From positions 1-53,901 of the forward strand of contig NZ_BCZE01000014.1 of the NCBI RefSeq assembly GCF_001598555.1: a stretch of 53,901 nt of DNA, in the 5' to 3' direction. Position 1 is the first letter of the stretch, and each line of letters begins with the position of its first letter. This stretch comes from Novosphingobium rosa NBRC 15208. GTDB lineage: Bacteria > Pseudomonadota > Alphaproteobacteria > Sphingomonadales > Sphingomonadaceae. Positions 34,901 through 42,564 of this stretch are shown here, one piece after another. The notes under the pieces are model-generated. The model had not been told where the DNA came from. It ran no database searches and saw only the letters and a list, made by a program, of their open reading frames with translations. The translations under genes and the position numbers were made by a program.

Positions 34901-35420
34901 CCGAGGTCCAGGGCGTGATCACCCCCGCCAACAACTGCCCGCCGAGGATGGCGAGGAAGGTGCCGCCCTCGATCAGGCCGGTGCCGCCCATGATCTCATC
35001 CGTGCCCAGATGCTGGGGCAGGATGGAGTATTTGACCGGGCCGAAGAGGGTGGAATGCAAGCCCATCGCAAACAGAGCAAGCAGCAGCAGCGCCACCGAT
35101 TGCTGCCAGAAGCCCAGCAGACCCACCCCCATGATGAGGATCTCCGCCGCCTTGATCCAGCGGATGAGTTTCGCCTTGTCCATATGGTCGGCGATCTGGC
35201 CGGAGAGGGCCGAGAACAGGAAATAAGGCAGGATGAACAGGCCGGTGGCGATGGCGGCCAGCATCTTGGCCTTGGCGGGCTGCGCGGCGTAAAGCCCGAA
35301 ATTCGCAAGGAAGAGCATCGCGAATTTGAGCAGATTGTCGTTAAACGCGCCCAGGAACTGCACGAGGAAGATCGGTCCGAACCGGCGCCTGGCGAGCAGC
35401 GAAAGTTGGGGGGATGACAT
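31977..35420 (-). CDS. aas: Fused lysophospholipid transporter / 1-acyltransferase / acyl-ACP synthetase (LplT-Aas type)
   Basis: The 1147-residue protein joins three activities that E. coli splits into LplT and Aas. Residues 1 to about 430 form an MFS domain (FGPIFLVQFLGAFNDNLLKF, typical of LplT). Residues of about 440-640 form a PlsC acyltransferase with NHLSFLDG near 453 and FPEGRIT near 525. The rest is an AMP-forming synthetase with ILFTSGSEGVPKGVVLSH near 797, DTGDIVTLDDDGF and GRAKRFAKIGGEMVSL near 1033. It should flip lysophospholipids inward and re-acylate them at the inner membrane. I chose ATG 35420 with AAGGA upstream; the 57-residue extension has no features. It diverges from a TetR gene that may regulate it. 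Confidence 0.9.
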   Translation of the reverse strand: MSSPQLSLLARRRFGPIFLVQFLGAFNDNLLKFAMLFLANFGLYAAQPAKAKMLAAIATGLFILPYFLFSALSGQIADHMDKAKLIRWIKAAEILIMGVGLLGFWQQSVALLLLALFAMGLHSTLFGPVKYSILPQHLGTDEIMGGTGLIEGGTFLAILGGQLLAGVITPWTSGLVLMGLAALGFVVSLGVPSAPPSGRSDRIDWNVFRGTWNILTIAHEGRGVWLAILGTSWFFAVGAVLVSEFAPLVSDTLGATQEVATAFLIVFSLAVAAGALAVNMLQKGEVSARYVPASALGLALGMIGLWLVTRGFTPQVTNASLSQFMATPGSTAIVIALAVIAFCGGMFVVPLYAIIQVYSPEGECSRVIAANNIVNAAITVAAVLVVTALLAAGVDVPDLVGVLGFATLIVAVVSIWLLPETLFKDVIRLILRALYRVEVKGLDHMPREGQRAVVVVNHLSFLDGVLLGAFLPGKPTFAVHTAIARAWWIKPFLALFKAFPVDPTNPMAAKAMVKTVREGNTLVIFPEGRITVTGALMKVFDGPGMVADRADAPIIPIRLDGPQYTPFSRLRGKLRLRWFPKVTITVLPPRRFHIEGEMSARARRAIAGRRLYDEMSGMIFVTSQTDRTLFSALCEARAIHGGTAKVLEDVKREPLSYDRMLVGTRLLGKRLATTTTQGEVVGVLLPNVNGAVVGFFALQAIGRVPAMLNFTVGLANMRSACSTAGIRSIVTARAFVDQAKLTDIVASLEADGLRITYLEDLAATIGSFEKLWALLTVKGSAKRHERLAISPDASAVILFTSGSEGVPKGVVLSHRNLLSNLAQLAARVDFNANDVVLNALPVFHSFGLTGGTLLPLLNGIRTVMYPSPLHYRIVPALAYDANATIMFGTDTFLSGYARMAHGYDFYSLRYIFAGAEKVRDETRKTYAEKFGLRIMEGYGATECAPVIAVNTPMHFQAGTVGRLLPGIEARLEPVPGIAEGARLYVRGPNVMAGYMLASAPGVLQPPVEGWHDTGDIVTLDDDGFVTIRGRAKRFAKIGGEMVSLPAVEGYAAQCWPGFAHAVVTRPDPKKGEVLVLFTTCPDAQARDLQQWGRLHGATELMIPRDIRVMSELPVLGTGKVDYVTLGELALSAASTSSDEPENEDEPA

Positions 35421-35665
35421 CGTGACAGTTCCTTCAATCGCAAGAGGATGACGATTTGGGCGTGTTGTTCTTAAGAATTCGGTCGAAATGCAAACTTTAT
35501 GCACGAATTTAGCGTGAAATCTGTGTGGATAGGGAAGGGCTGTGACTCGACCTCCCTGTCGCGAAACATCCTCTCGCATAAAAATATACATCGTTCAATA
35601 AAAATAATGATCGCTGTTCATTTGAGCGCTTGCCTCTCGCCCGCACCGCTGGCAGAGCAAGCCCC
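35421..35665. promoter_or_regulatory. Divergent promoter region, fusion gene / TetR regulator
   Basis: These 245 bases separate two divergent genes and are AT-rich between about 35560 and 35630. The direct/inverted TTCA and TGAAC-like segments around 35592-35622 could be operator halves, but I cannot define a clean palindrome. TetR regulators usually control the divergent neighbour, so the operator is expected here. Confidence 0.45.
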
Positions 35666-36259
35666 ATGGGACGCAGATCGGATCACACGCGAAGCGAATT
35701 GCGCGAGATGATCGTGCATGAAGGCCATCGCCAGCTCTCGCAGGTGGGCTTTGCGCGTTTCTCCGCGCGCGAGGTGGCCAAGCGGATCGGCTATTCGATC
35801 GGCACGCTCTACAATGTTTTCGGCAGCTATGACGGGCTGATGCTGGCGATCAACGGGCGTACGCTCGATCTATGGCGCGATTATCTGCGCGCTGGGCTCG
35901 ATGCGGCGCATGGCGACAGGTTGAAGGCTGCGATCACTGCCTATTTCGATTTCGCCACCCATCATCGCCACAGCTGGGCAGCGCTCTATGATTTCCGTCT
36001 GGCCGAGGGCGAGCCGACACCGGAAGATTACGCCAAAAAGGTGAAGGCAATCACCCAGATCGTGGTGGAAGTGGTGGCCGAAGCCTTGCCGCTCGAACGC
36101 CGCGATGAGGCTGACGGTCTGGCGCGTTCACTGCTGGCCACGGTGCATGGCCATTGCTTCTTCACCCTCAATGGCACCTTCCGCCTGCTGGGAGAGGAAG
36201 ACCCGCTGGGCGCCGCTCTGGCCCGCGTGCATGAGGCCATCGGGCTGGAACAGGGATAG
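35666..36259 (+). CDS. TetR/AcrR-family transcriptional regulator
   Basis: The 197-residue protein has an N-terminal TetR helix-turn-helix (FSAREVAKRIGYSIGTLYNVFGSYDGLM, about residues 36-63) and an all-helical ligand domain of the WHG type (SWAALYDFRLAEGEP, LLATVHGHCFFTLNG). Members are usually repressors released by a small hydrophobic ligand. Its only divergent neighbour is the lysophospholipid-repair fusion gene, so an acyl-chain ligand is plausible but unproven. ATG 35666 is preferred; TTG 35630 would add twelve residues ahead of the DNA-binding domain. Confidence 0.88.
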   Translation: MGRRSDHTRSELREMIVHEGHRQLSQVGFARFSAREVAKRIGYSIGTLYNVFGSYDGLMLAINGRTLDLWRDYLRAGLDAAHGDRLKAAITAYFDFATHHRHSWAALYDFRLAEGEPTPEDYAKKVKAITQIVVEVVAEALPLERRDEADGLARSLLATVHGHCFFTLNGTFRLLGEEDPLGAALARVHEAIGLEQG

Positions 36260-36261
36260 AT

Positions 36262-36302
36262 CCCGGCCGCTCACGCCGAGGGAGGGGAAGTGAGCGACCG
36301 GG
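36262..36302. terminator. Bidirectional hairpin between the TetR and arabinose genes
   Basis: Thirteen-base arms at 36262-36274 and 36290-36302 pair with a single mismatch (CCCGGCCGCTCAC against GTGAGCGACCGGG). The structure starts three bases after the TetR stop and sits in a 63-base convergent junction, so it can serve both strands. Confidence 0.6.
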
Positions 36303-36303
36303 C

Positions 36304-36321
36304 GCCCGCCTTTCGGCAGGC
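36304..36321 (-). terminator. Terminator of the arabinose catabolic operon
   Basis: On the minus strand GCCTGCC-GAAA-GGCGGGC forms a seven-pair stem with a stable GNRA-type tetraloop, one base after the dehydrogenase stop. Read on the plus strand, the same stem is followed by TTTATT, which could end tetR transcription. Confidence 0.6.
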
Positions 36322-36322
36322 T

Positions 36323-37252
36323 TTATTCGACAAAGGCTTCGGTGGCCTCGCGTTTGCCGCGCAGGAAGGCATCGGCCACCAGACGCAGCGGGGCAATGTC
36401 CACATCGCTGCGCCCTTCCGTCACCAGCGTGGCGAAGCGGGCATAGAGGCCGGGATATTCCTCATCCTCATGCACTTCGCCGCTGCCATCGGGCAGGCTT
36501 AGCACGGCGCCGCCCTTGGCTAGCTTCAGCGCGCCTTCGTCTGTCTCGACGATGATGTCCCAGCTTTGCGGGCCGGTCTGGCGCCAGTCGAGATCCATAT
36601 GGATCGGCGCGCCGCTGGTGTCCGTGAAGGAGAGATCGGCGGCGATGGGAGCCTGACGGTTCTCGGGGATGGTCAGCGTGGCGCCTTTCAGGAAGAAGGG
36701 GCGCGGCAGGATATGCGTCGCGATGGAGAGCGCATTGATGCCCGGATCGAAGACGCCCAGCCCGTCGCTTTCCCAGATCCAGTCCTGACCGGGATGCCAG
36801 ACGCGCACATCCTCGCGCCAGATGATCTTCGCCGATTTGATCTCGCGCGCGGCCAGCCATGCCTTCGCGGGAGCAACACCCGCCGCATAGCGCGAATGCC
36901 ATGAGGCAAACAGCGAAGCACCGGCCTTGTCGGCCTGCTCGCTCAGCACTGCCACCTCGGCCAGCGTGGCGCCGGGGGGCTTTTCAAGGAAGGTGTGAAC
37001 CCCCTTGCTCAGCGCCAGAGTGGCCAGATCGTAACGCACCTGAGGCGGGGTGCAGAGCGCCACCGCATCGACAGCCGTGTCACTCTCCAGCAGCTCTTCA
37101 AGGCTGCGGAAGTTGGGCACACCCTCAAGGGGCGTGCCGCGCGGGCTGACCGTGGCGGCCAGCGTGAAGGCATCGTTGCCCGCGATGGCGGGCAGATGCT
37201 GGTCGCGGGCGATCTTGCCGAGGCCCACGATGGCGATACGGATCGGGCTCAT
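36323..37252 (-). CDS. L-arabinose 1-dehydrogenase (Gfo/Idh/MocA family)
   Basis: This 309-residue NAD(P)-dependent oxidoreductase closely resembles the Azospirillum L-arabinose 1-dehydrogenase as I remember it. It shares GKIARDQHLPAI at the Rossmann loop, TPPQVRY, EKPPGATLAEV with the catalytic-region Lys, and WHPGQDWIWESDGLGVFDPG in the substrate domain. The length is also the same. It oxidises L-arabinose (or D-galactose) to the 1,4-lactone in the cytoplasm, the first step of the non-phosphorylative route. It directly abuts the AraD1-family gene and is the last gene of a minus-strand operon. Arabinose rather than galactose is favoured by the surrounding arabinan genes; the pure sequence fits both. 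Confidence 0.88.
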   Translation of the reverse strand: MSPIRIAIVGLGKIARDQHLPAIAGNDAFTLAATVSPRGTPLEGVPNFRSLEELLESDTAVDAVALCTPPQVRYDLATLALSKGVHTFLEKPPGATLAEVAVLSEQADKAGASLFASWHSRYAAGVAPAKAWLAAREIKSAKIIWREDVRVWHPGQDWIWESDGLGVFDPGINALSIATHILPRPFFLKGATLTIPENRQAPIAADLSFTDTSGAPIHMDLDWRQTGPQSWDIIVETDEGALKLAKGGAVLSLPDGSGEVHEDEEYPGLYARFATLVTEGRSDVDIAPLRLVADAFLRGKREATEAFVE

Positions 37253-38245
37253 TTACAGGGCCTTGACCGCCACGTTCACGGCATCCGCGCGGCTCAGCCC
37301 ATTGGCCAGCGGCAGGGTGAAGGGCGCGGCGGCAATCTCGAACACATCGCCTTCCTGCGTGGCGATATCGTCGCTGAAAGACAGCGTCGCGGTGCCGAAG
37401 AAATGGACGTGAATGTCGCCGGGATTGCGGAACAACTCATATTTGAAGTGATGATGCTCCAGATTGGCGATCGAGTGCGACATGTTCGCCTCGCCCGAGA
37501 GGAAGGGCTTTTCCCAGATCACCGCGCCATCGCGGCGGATCAGGCTGGTGCCGCGCACGTCTTCCGGGGTCTCGTCGATCAGCAGTTCGGCGCCCAGAGA
37601 GGCCTGACGCAGCTTGGAATGGGCCAGCCACAGGTAGTTGTGACGCTCGGTGATATGGTCCGAGAACTCATTGGCCAGCGCGAAGCCGAGGCGGAAGGGG
37701 GTGCCATCCGTGCCGATCAGATAAATACCGGCCAGTTCGGGCTCTTCGCCGCCGTCCTGAGCGAAGGCGGGCATGGTGAAGGCCTCGCCGGGGGCGACCA
37801 GACCGAAGCCATTGCCCTTGTAGAACCACTCGGGCTGCTGGCCCACGGCGCCAGCGGCGGGCTTGCCGCCTTCGAGGCCCTCAAGGAACATGCGCATGGA
37901 ATCGGTCAGCTTTTCGCCCGCAGCGGCGGCGGCATGCATCTTGTTGCGGCCCTCGGCTGAACCCAGATGCGTCAGGCCGGTGCCGGTCATCAGCAGGTGA
38001 GCCGGATCGGCATGGTCGATGGGGGCGAGCAGATTACCGGCGGCCAGTTCCGCGGCGATGTCCACAGCGATCCCCTTGGTGGCGGCGCGGGCGGCGGCGG
38101 CCAGCGAAATCCCCTGCGCGATGGCGCTTTCAGCCAGTTCGCGGGTGGTGGCAACGCCGGTCAGGAAATGGGCTTCGCCGCCATCGGCAAAGATCACGGA
38201 ACGCGCGCCGTTTTCGGCGCGATGCTGCAACAAACGAAGGGCCAT
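37253..38245 (-). CDS. GguC/AraD1-family protein, candidate L-2-keto-3-deoxyarabonate dehydratase
   Basis: The 330-residue protein belongs to the GguC/AraD1 family, distant relatives of fumarylacetoacetate hydrolase. Typical segments are TGTGLTHLGSAEGR, PEWFYKGNG, FALANEFSDH, LAHSKLRQASLG, FLSGEANMSHSIANLEHHHF and HVHFFGTATLSF; the acidic and His residues in these would hold a divalent metal. Genes of this family travel with sugar-acid pathways. Here every other step from L-arabinose to 2-oxoglutarate has a recognisable enzyme except the dehydration of L-2-keto-3-deoxyarabonate, and no DapA-family dehydratase is present. I therefore infer that this protein does that step. It adjoins the dehydrogenase gene with no spacer. 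Confidence 0.75.
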   Translation of the reverse strand: MALRLLQHRAENGARSVIFADGGEAHFLTGVATTRELAESAIAQGISLAAAARAATKGIAVDIAAELAAGNLLAPIDHADPAHLLMTGTGLTHLGSAEGRNKMHAAAAAGEKLTDSMRMFLEGLEGGKPAAGAVGQQPEWFYKGNGFGLVAPGEAFTMPAFAQDGGEEPELAGIYLIGTDGTPFRLGFALANEFSDHITERHNYLWLAHSKLRQASLGAELLIDETPEDVRGTSLIRRDGAVIWEKPFLSGEANMSHSIANLEHHHFKYELFRNPGDIHVHFFGTATLSFSDDIATQEGDVFEIAAAPFTLPLANGLSRADAVNVAVKAL

Positions 38246-38295
38246 GAACTATCTCCCGGCCCCGCCACGTGTCCTGGCGGGGCGTGTGTTTCAAA

Positions 38296-39822
38296 TTAGA
38301 GGATGAGCGCGCCGTCGATCAGGCGAGGGGCGCCATCGCCCCTGGCCTCGTCGCGCAATTCGGCGGGCAGCAGCGCGCCCGAAAGGTTCTGATAGCTGAC
38401 CGGGCGCAGGAAGCGGTCGATCGCCAGCGTGCCCACCGAGGTGCTGCGCGCGTCAGACGTTGCGGGGAAGGGGCCGCCATGCACCATGGCATGGGCCACC
38501 TCGACGCCGGTGGGCCAGCCATTGGCCAGAATGCGCCCGACCTTGCGTTCAAGGATCGGCAGCAGATCGGCGGCCAGCGCCTCATCGGCATCGTCGAGAT
38601 GCAGCGTGGCGGTCAGCTGGCCTTCGAGGCCGCGCAGCACCGCGGCAAGTTCCCCGGCATCGGCGCAACGCACCAGAATGGAGGAGGCGCCGAAGACCTC
38701 ATGCGCCATCGCCGGATTGGCGAGGAAGGCCTTGGCATCGGTCTGGAAAAGGATCGCGCCGCCGGTCAGGGCATTGCCTTCATCGCCCCTGGCCAGCGTC
38801 TCGACCTCGCCTTGGCTCGCCAGAGCAGCAACGCCCTTGCGATAGGCCTCGCCAATGCCCGGCGTCAGCATCACCTGAGCGGGGGCGGCGGAGACAGCCT
38901 GCGTGGCGGCCGCGACAAAAGCGTCCAGCCCTTCACCCTCAATGGCGAGCAGCAGGCCGGGATTGGTGCAGAACTGGCCCGCGCCCATCGTCAGCGAACC
39001 GGCAAAAGCACTGCCCAGCGCCGCGCCACGCGAGGCCAGCGCCGAGGGCAGCAGCAGCACGGGGTTGATGCTCGACATTTCGGCATAGACCGGGATCGGC
39101 ACCTCGCGGGCCTGAGCCAGACGCGTCAGCGCCAGACCGCCGCCGCGCGAGCCGGTGAAGCCCACGGCGGCAATGCGCGGGTCTTGTACCAAAGCAGCGC
39201 CCAGTTCGTTGGAAGGACCGACCAGATGGCCGAACACACCCTCGGGCAGGCCATGGGCTTTCACCGCCGCCGCAATCGCCGAGGCGACCAGCGCGCCGGT
39301 TTCGGGGTGAGCGGGATGACCCTTGACCACCACCGGGCACCCGGCGGCCAGTGCCGAGGCGGTGTCGCCCCCCGCCGTCGAGAAGGCCAGCGGGAAGTTG
39401 GAGGCGCCGAACACCGCCACCGGGCCCACCGGGATCATGCGCAGGCGCAGATCGGGGCGGGGCAGCGGCTGGCGCTCGGGCAGGGCTGGATCGATGCGCA
39501 GACCCTGCCAGCCGCCCTGACGGACCACCTGTGCAAAGAGGCGCAACTGGCCCACGGTGCGGCCACGCTCGCCCTCAAGGCGGGGGCGGGGCAAGCCGCT
39601 TTCGGCCATGGCGGCCTCGATCAGCGCGTCTCCAGAATCGAGAATGTTCTGGGCGATGGTTTCGAGGAATGCCGCGCGCTCATCGCGCGAGGTGGCGCGA
39701 TAGGTGTCGAAGGCCGCCTCAGCCGCAGAACAAGCCGTTGCCACATCCTGTGCGGCGTGAGTCGCGAGGTCGGGCCCCCGTGGCTCGCCCGTGGCGGCGG
39801 CAATGGAGCGGAATGCGGTCAT
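38296..39822 (-). CDS. Alpha-ketoglutaric semialdehyde (2,5-dioxovalerate) dehydrogenase
   Basis: This 508-residue aldehyde dehydrogenase oxidises 2-oxoglutarate semialdehyde to 2-oxoglutarate with NAD(P), the last step of the arabinose route. Key segments are [32 protein letters not shown] for the cofactor, [17 protein letters not shown] with the general-base Glu, and GQFCTNPG with the nucleophile Cys285. This combination is typical of the type III KGSA dehydrogenases rather than of betaine or acetaldehyde enzymes. GGAG lies just ahead of ATG 39822. It heads the run ALDH-AraD1-dehydrogenase and has a candidate FadR-type site 32 bases upstream. Confidence 0.9.
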   Translation of the reverse strand: MTAFRSIAAATGEPRGPDLATHAAQDVATACSAAEAAFDTYRATSRDERAAFLETIAQNILDSGDALIEAAMAESGLPRPRLEGERGRTVGQLRLFAQVVRQGGWQGLRIDPALPERQPLPRPDLRLRMIPVGPVAVFGASNFPLAFSTAGGDTASALAAGCPVVVKGHPAHPETGALVASAIAAAVKAHGLPEGVFGHLVGPSNELGAALVQDPRIAAVGFTGSRGGGLALTRLAQAREVPIPVYAEMSSINPVLLLPSALASRGAALGSAFAGSLTMGAGQFCTNPGLLLAIEGEGLDAFVAAATQAVSAAPAQVMLTPGIGEAYRKGVAALASQGEVETLARGDEGNALTGGAILFQTDAKAFLANPAMAHEVFGASSILVRCADAGELAAVLRGLEGQLTATLHLDDADEALAADLLPILERKVGRILANGWPTGVEVAHAMVHGGPFPATSDARSTSVGTLAIDRFLRPVSYQNLSGALLPAELRDEARGDGAPRLIDGALIL

Positions 39823-39853
39823 GACGGTCTCCGGAAGGGGAAATGTTGGATAT

Positions 39854-39864
39854 TAGTAGGAGTA
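39854..39864 (+). promoter_or_regulatory. Candidate FadR-type operator, site 1
   Basis: TAGTAGGAGTA lies in the 56-base gap between the symporter gene and the dehydrogenase gene, 32 bases upstream of the latter's start codon. It is one of four matches to WWGTWRGASTA in the arabinose locus. GntR/FadR-family dimers bind GT-N3-AC-like sequences of this shape. Confidence 0.55.
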
Positions 39865-39878
39865 AATATCAGGGCCGT

Positions 39879-41198
39879 CTAGCCCGCTTCTGCTTCAACC
39901 TGCACATCGGGCAGCGCATGGGTGGGGCGCGAACCCCACAGTGCGTAGAACAGCGTGTACAGTTCGCAGGCGGCGGTCAGCAGGAAGGAGTTCTGCAGGC
40001 CGTAGGTATCGGCCAGCCAGCCCTGCACCACCACCAGCGCGCCACCGGCGATCGCCATGATCAGCAGGCCCGAGCCTTCCTCGGTCAGCGGCCCAAGGCC
40101 CTTGATGCCCAGCGTGAAGATGGTGGGGAACATGATCGAGTGGAACAGCCCCACCAGAATCAGCGACCACATCGCCACGGGGCCGGTGGTGAAGACGGTG
40201 ATCATCATCACGATGAAAGCGCCCACCGAGAAGGCCGCCAGCACCAGATCGGCGCGCATCTTCTGCATCACCGCCGAGCCGACGAAACGGCCCACCATCA
40301 TGCCGCCCCACAGGAAGGAGAGATAGCGCCCGGCTTCCTCATGCGTGAGGTTGGCAATCGTGGGCTGGCTGACGAAATTGACGAAGAGATTGGCTACGCC
40401 GATCTCCGCGATCAGATAGATGAAGATCGCCGGCACGCCGAAGACCAGATTGCGGTGCTTCCACAAGGAATGGCCCGCGCGCTCCTCAGCGGCGAGGCGC
40501 TGGTTCGACTGGCCCATGGCGGGCAGGGGGAAGCGCAGCAGGATCACCGCGAGAACCACCAGCACCACCGCGACCAGGCCATAGGGCAGGATCACCGAAT
40601 GGGCATCGGCCAGACGCTCGGCATGGGTGAGGGTGGCTTCGCCGGTGGCAGTGCCGCTCTTGGACCGGCCAAGGATCAGATAGGCGCCGAACATCGGAGC
40701 CAGCATGGTGCCCGCCGAATTGAGCGCCTGCACCAGATTGAGGCGCGAGGAGGCCGTCTCCGGCTTGCCCACCACCGCGACGTAGGGATTGGCCGCGACC
40801 TGAAGCAGGGTGATGCCGCAGGCGATGATGAACAGCATCGCCAGGGTCACGCCGTAGGAGGGGATGGAGGCGGCCAGCATCATGCCCAGCGCGCCCGCCG
40901 CCATGATGCACAGGCCCACCACCAGCGAATGCTTGTAGCCGATCTTCTCGATCAGCTTGGCCGAGGGGATGGAGGCCACGAAATAGGCGATGAACCAGAC
41001 CGACTCGATCAATGTTGTCTGGGTATAGGTCAATTCGAAAACGCTGCGCAGATGCGGCAGCAGCGTGTTGTTGATGACCGTGATGAAGCCCCACATGAAG
41101 AACAGCGTCGCCAGCAGCGACAGGGCCGGGCCATAGCTTGTGCCTGAATCCGCTGGCGCTGCGGCCCGGACAGAGGCTGAGGAGACAGGTGGCGCCAT
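39879..41198 (-). CDS. FucP/GluP-type sugar:proton symporter
   Basis: The 439-residue MFS protein starts with a 25-residue soluble tail and then LSLLATLFFMWGFITVINNTLLPHL, the FucP/GluP hallmark with the acceptor Asn pair. It continues with helices carrying SAKLIEKIGYK, LLQVAANPYVAVVG and LNSAGTMLAPMFGAYLIL, also typical of the family. FucP relatives carry L-fucose, D-glucose/galactose or L-arabinose with protons. In this locus L-arabinose is the likely substrate, giving entry from periplasm to cytoplasm. It is transcribed towards the dehydrogenase operon and divergently from the mutarotase gene, with an operator candidate between them. Confidence 0.88.
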   Translation of the reverse strand: MAPPVSSASVRAAAPADSGTSYGPALSLLATLFFMWGFITVINNTLLPHLRSVFELTYTQTTLIESVWFIAYFVASIPSAKLIEKIGYKHSLVVGLCIMAAGALGMMLAASIPSYGVTLAMLFIIACGITLLQVAANPYVAVVGKPETASSRLNLVQALNSAGTMLAPMFGAYLILGRSKSGTATGEATLTHAERLADAHSVILPYGLVAVVLVVLAVILLRFPLPAMGQSNQRLAAEERAGHSLWKHRNLVFGVPAIFIYLIAEIGVANLFVNFVSQPTIANLTHEEAGRYLSFLWGGMMVGRFVGSAVMQKMRADLVLAAFSVGAFIVMMITVFTTGPVAMWSLILVGLFHSIMFPTIFTLGIKGLGPLTEEGSGLLIMAIAGGALVVVQGWLADTYGLQNSFLLTAACELYTLFYALWGSRPTHALPDVQVEAEAG

Positions 41199-41262
41199 GA
41201 AAAACCTCTCGAATGGTCTGGCCGGTCCAGTGGTTTGGCATCCCGGCTTGCGTTTTCTATAT

Positions 41263-41273
41263 TTGTAGGACTA
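41263..41273 (+). promoter_or_regulatory. Candidate FadR-type operator, site 2
   Basis: TTGTAGGACTA lies in the 167-base divergent region between the symporter gene (start 41198) and the mutarotase gene (start 41366). GT-AGG-AC has the inverted GT/AC ends usual for FadR-subfamily sites. Its position would let it control both genes. Confidence 0.6.
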
Positions 41274-41365
41274 TATGCACTTGGTGGTGCCGTCAATGGT
41301 CCCGGCCCCTTCGGACGCACCCTTCAAACATGGTCTGGCCGGGCGCATAAGGTGGGAGATAAAGC

Positions 41366-42523
41366 ATGATGGCCTTGAAGGCGATCGGCTCGATTCAGCG
41401 GAGTATTCTGGTTTGCGCATTGCTCTCGACAACAGCTGGGGCCGCCATGGCCGCTGAAGCCAAACAGGAAAGCGCCGGCCATCTGGCCGATGGCACCGAG
41501 ATCTTCGCGATCACGCTGAAGGCCGACAATGGCGTCTCGGCCCGCATCCTCTCCTATGGCGCGACGCTGCAGTCGCTGATCGGGCCGGACCGCAACGGCA
41601 AGAAGGCCGATGTGCTGCTGGGCTATGACGATCTGGCGGGCTTCGTCGATCACCCCAACTATTTCGGCGCCACCGTGGGCCGCTATGCCAACCGCATCGC
41701 GGGCGGGCGCTTCGTGCTGGACGGCAAGACCTATCAGCTGCCCCAGAACGATCACGGCCAGTCGCTGCATGGCGGCGACAAGGGCTTCGACAAGCTGCCC
41801 TGGCAGGTGGTTTCGGTGCAATCCGGCCCGGTGGCCAGGCTGGTGCTCAGCCATGTCAGCCCCGATGGCGATTCGGGTTATCCCGGCACCCTGAAGGCCA
41901 CGGTGACCTACACGCTCGATGAAAAGGGCGATCTGGGCATCCTCTTCGAAGCCACCACCGACAAGCCGACCGTGGTCAACATGACCAACCATGCCATCTT
42001 CAATCTGGCGGGCGAGGGCAGCGCGGGCGGCGCGATGGATCACCGCCTGACGGTGCCCGCGTCCGCTTTCACCCCGGTGGATGCCACGCTGATCCCCACG
42101 GGTGAGAAGCGCCCCGTGGCAGGCTCCGTCTTCGATTTCCGCGCGCCGCGTCGCCTTGCCGATGGGTTGCGGGACGGCAAGGATCAGCAGATCGTCTTTG
42201 GCCGTGGTTACGATCACAACTTTGCGCTCGACAAGGGGCTGACCGCCACGCCGCAACTGGCCGCCCGCCTGGAAGATCCCGCTTCGGGCCGCGTGCTGGA
42301 ACTGCTCACCACCGAGCCGGGCGTGCAGGTCTACACCGGCAACTTCCTCGACGGCACGCTGGTCGGCAAGCAGGGCCACCTCTATCGCATGGGCGACGGC
42401 ATCGCGCTGGAACCCCAGAAGTTTCCGGATTCGCCCAACCATCCCGACTTCATTTCCACGCGCGTCGATCCGGGCAAGCCTTACCGGCACGCCATGATCT
42501 ACCGCCTCACCGTTTCGCGCTGA
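41366..42523 (+). CDS. galM: Periplasmic aldose 1-epimerase (mutarotase)
   Basis: The 385-residue protein has a Sec signal peptide ([17 protein letters not shown], cleavage near residue 29). A GalM domain follows: [47 protein letters not shown] with the catalytic-base region, [12 protein letters not shown] and the C-terminal [15 protein letters not shown] with the catalytic Glu. It interconverts sugar anomers, here presumably L-arabinose released in the periplasm, feeding the symporter or dehydrogenase. GGGAG lies seven bases before ATG 41366; ATG 41369 is the next codon. First gene of mutarotase-dehydratase-lactonase. Confidence 0.92.
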   Translation: MMALKAIGSIQRSILVCALLSTTAGAAMAAEAKQESAGHLADGTEIFAITLKADNGVSARILSYGATLQSLIGPDRNGKKADVLLGYDDLAGFVDHPNYFGATVGRYANRIAGGRFVLDGKTYQLPQNDHGQSLHGGDKGFDKLPWQVVSVQSGPVARLVLSHVSPDGDSGYPGTLKATVTYTLDEKGDLGILFEATTDKPTVVNMTNHAIFNLAGEGSAGGAMDHRLTVPASAFTPVDATLIPTGEKRPVAGSVFDFRAPRRLADGLRDGKDQQIVFGRGYDHNFALDKGLTATPQLAARLEDPASGRVLELLTTEPGVQVYTGNFLDGTLVGKQGHLYRMGDGIALEPQKFPDSPNHPDFISTRVDPGKPYRHAMIYRLTVSR

Positions 42524-42564
42524 ACCCACCTTCGCGCCGACCCACCTCGCATATCGAGAAAACC

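Noticed and set aside
31884..35417. Open plus-strand frame of nearly 1200 codons opposite the Aas fusion
   Set aside because: The product is His/Gln/Gly-rich without any motif, and the minus strand has three intact domains. It is a GC-rich antisense artefact.
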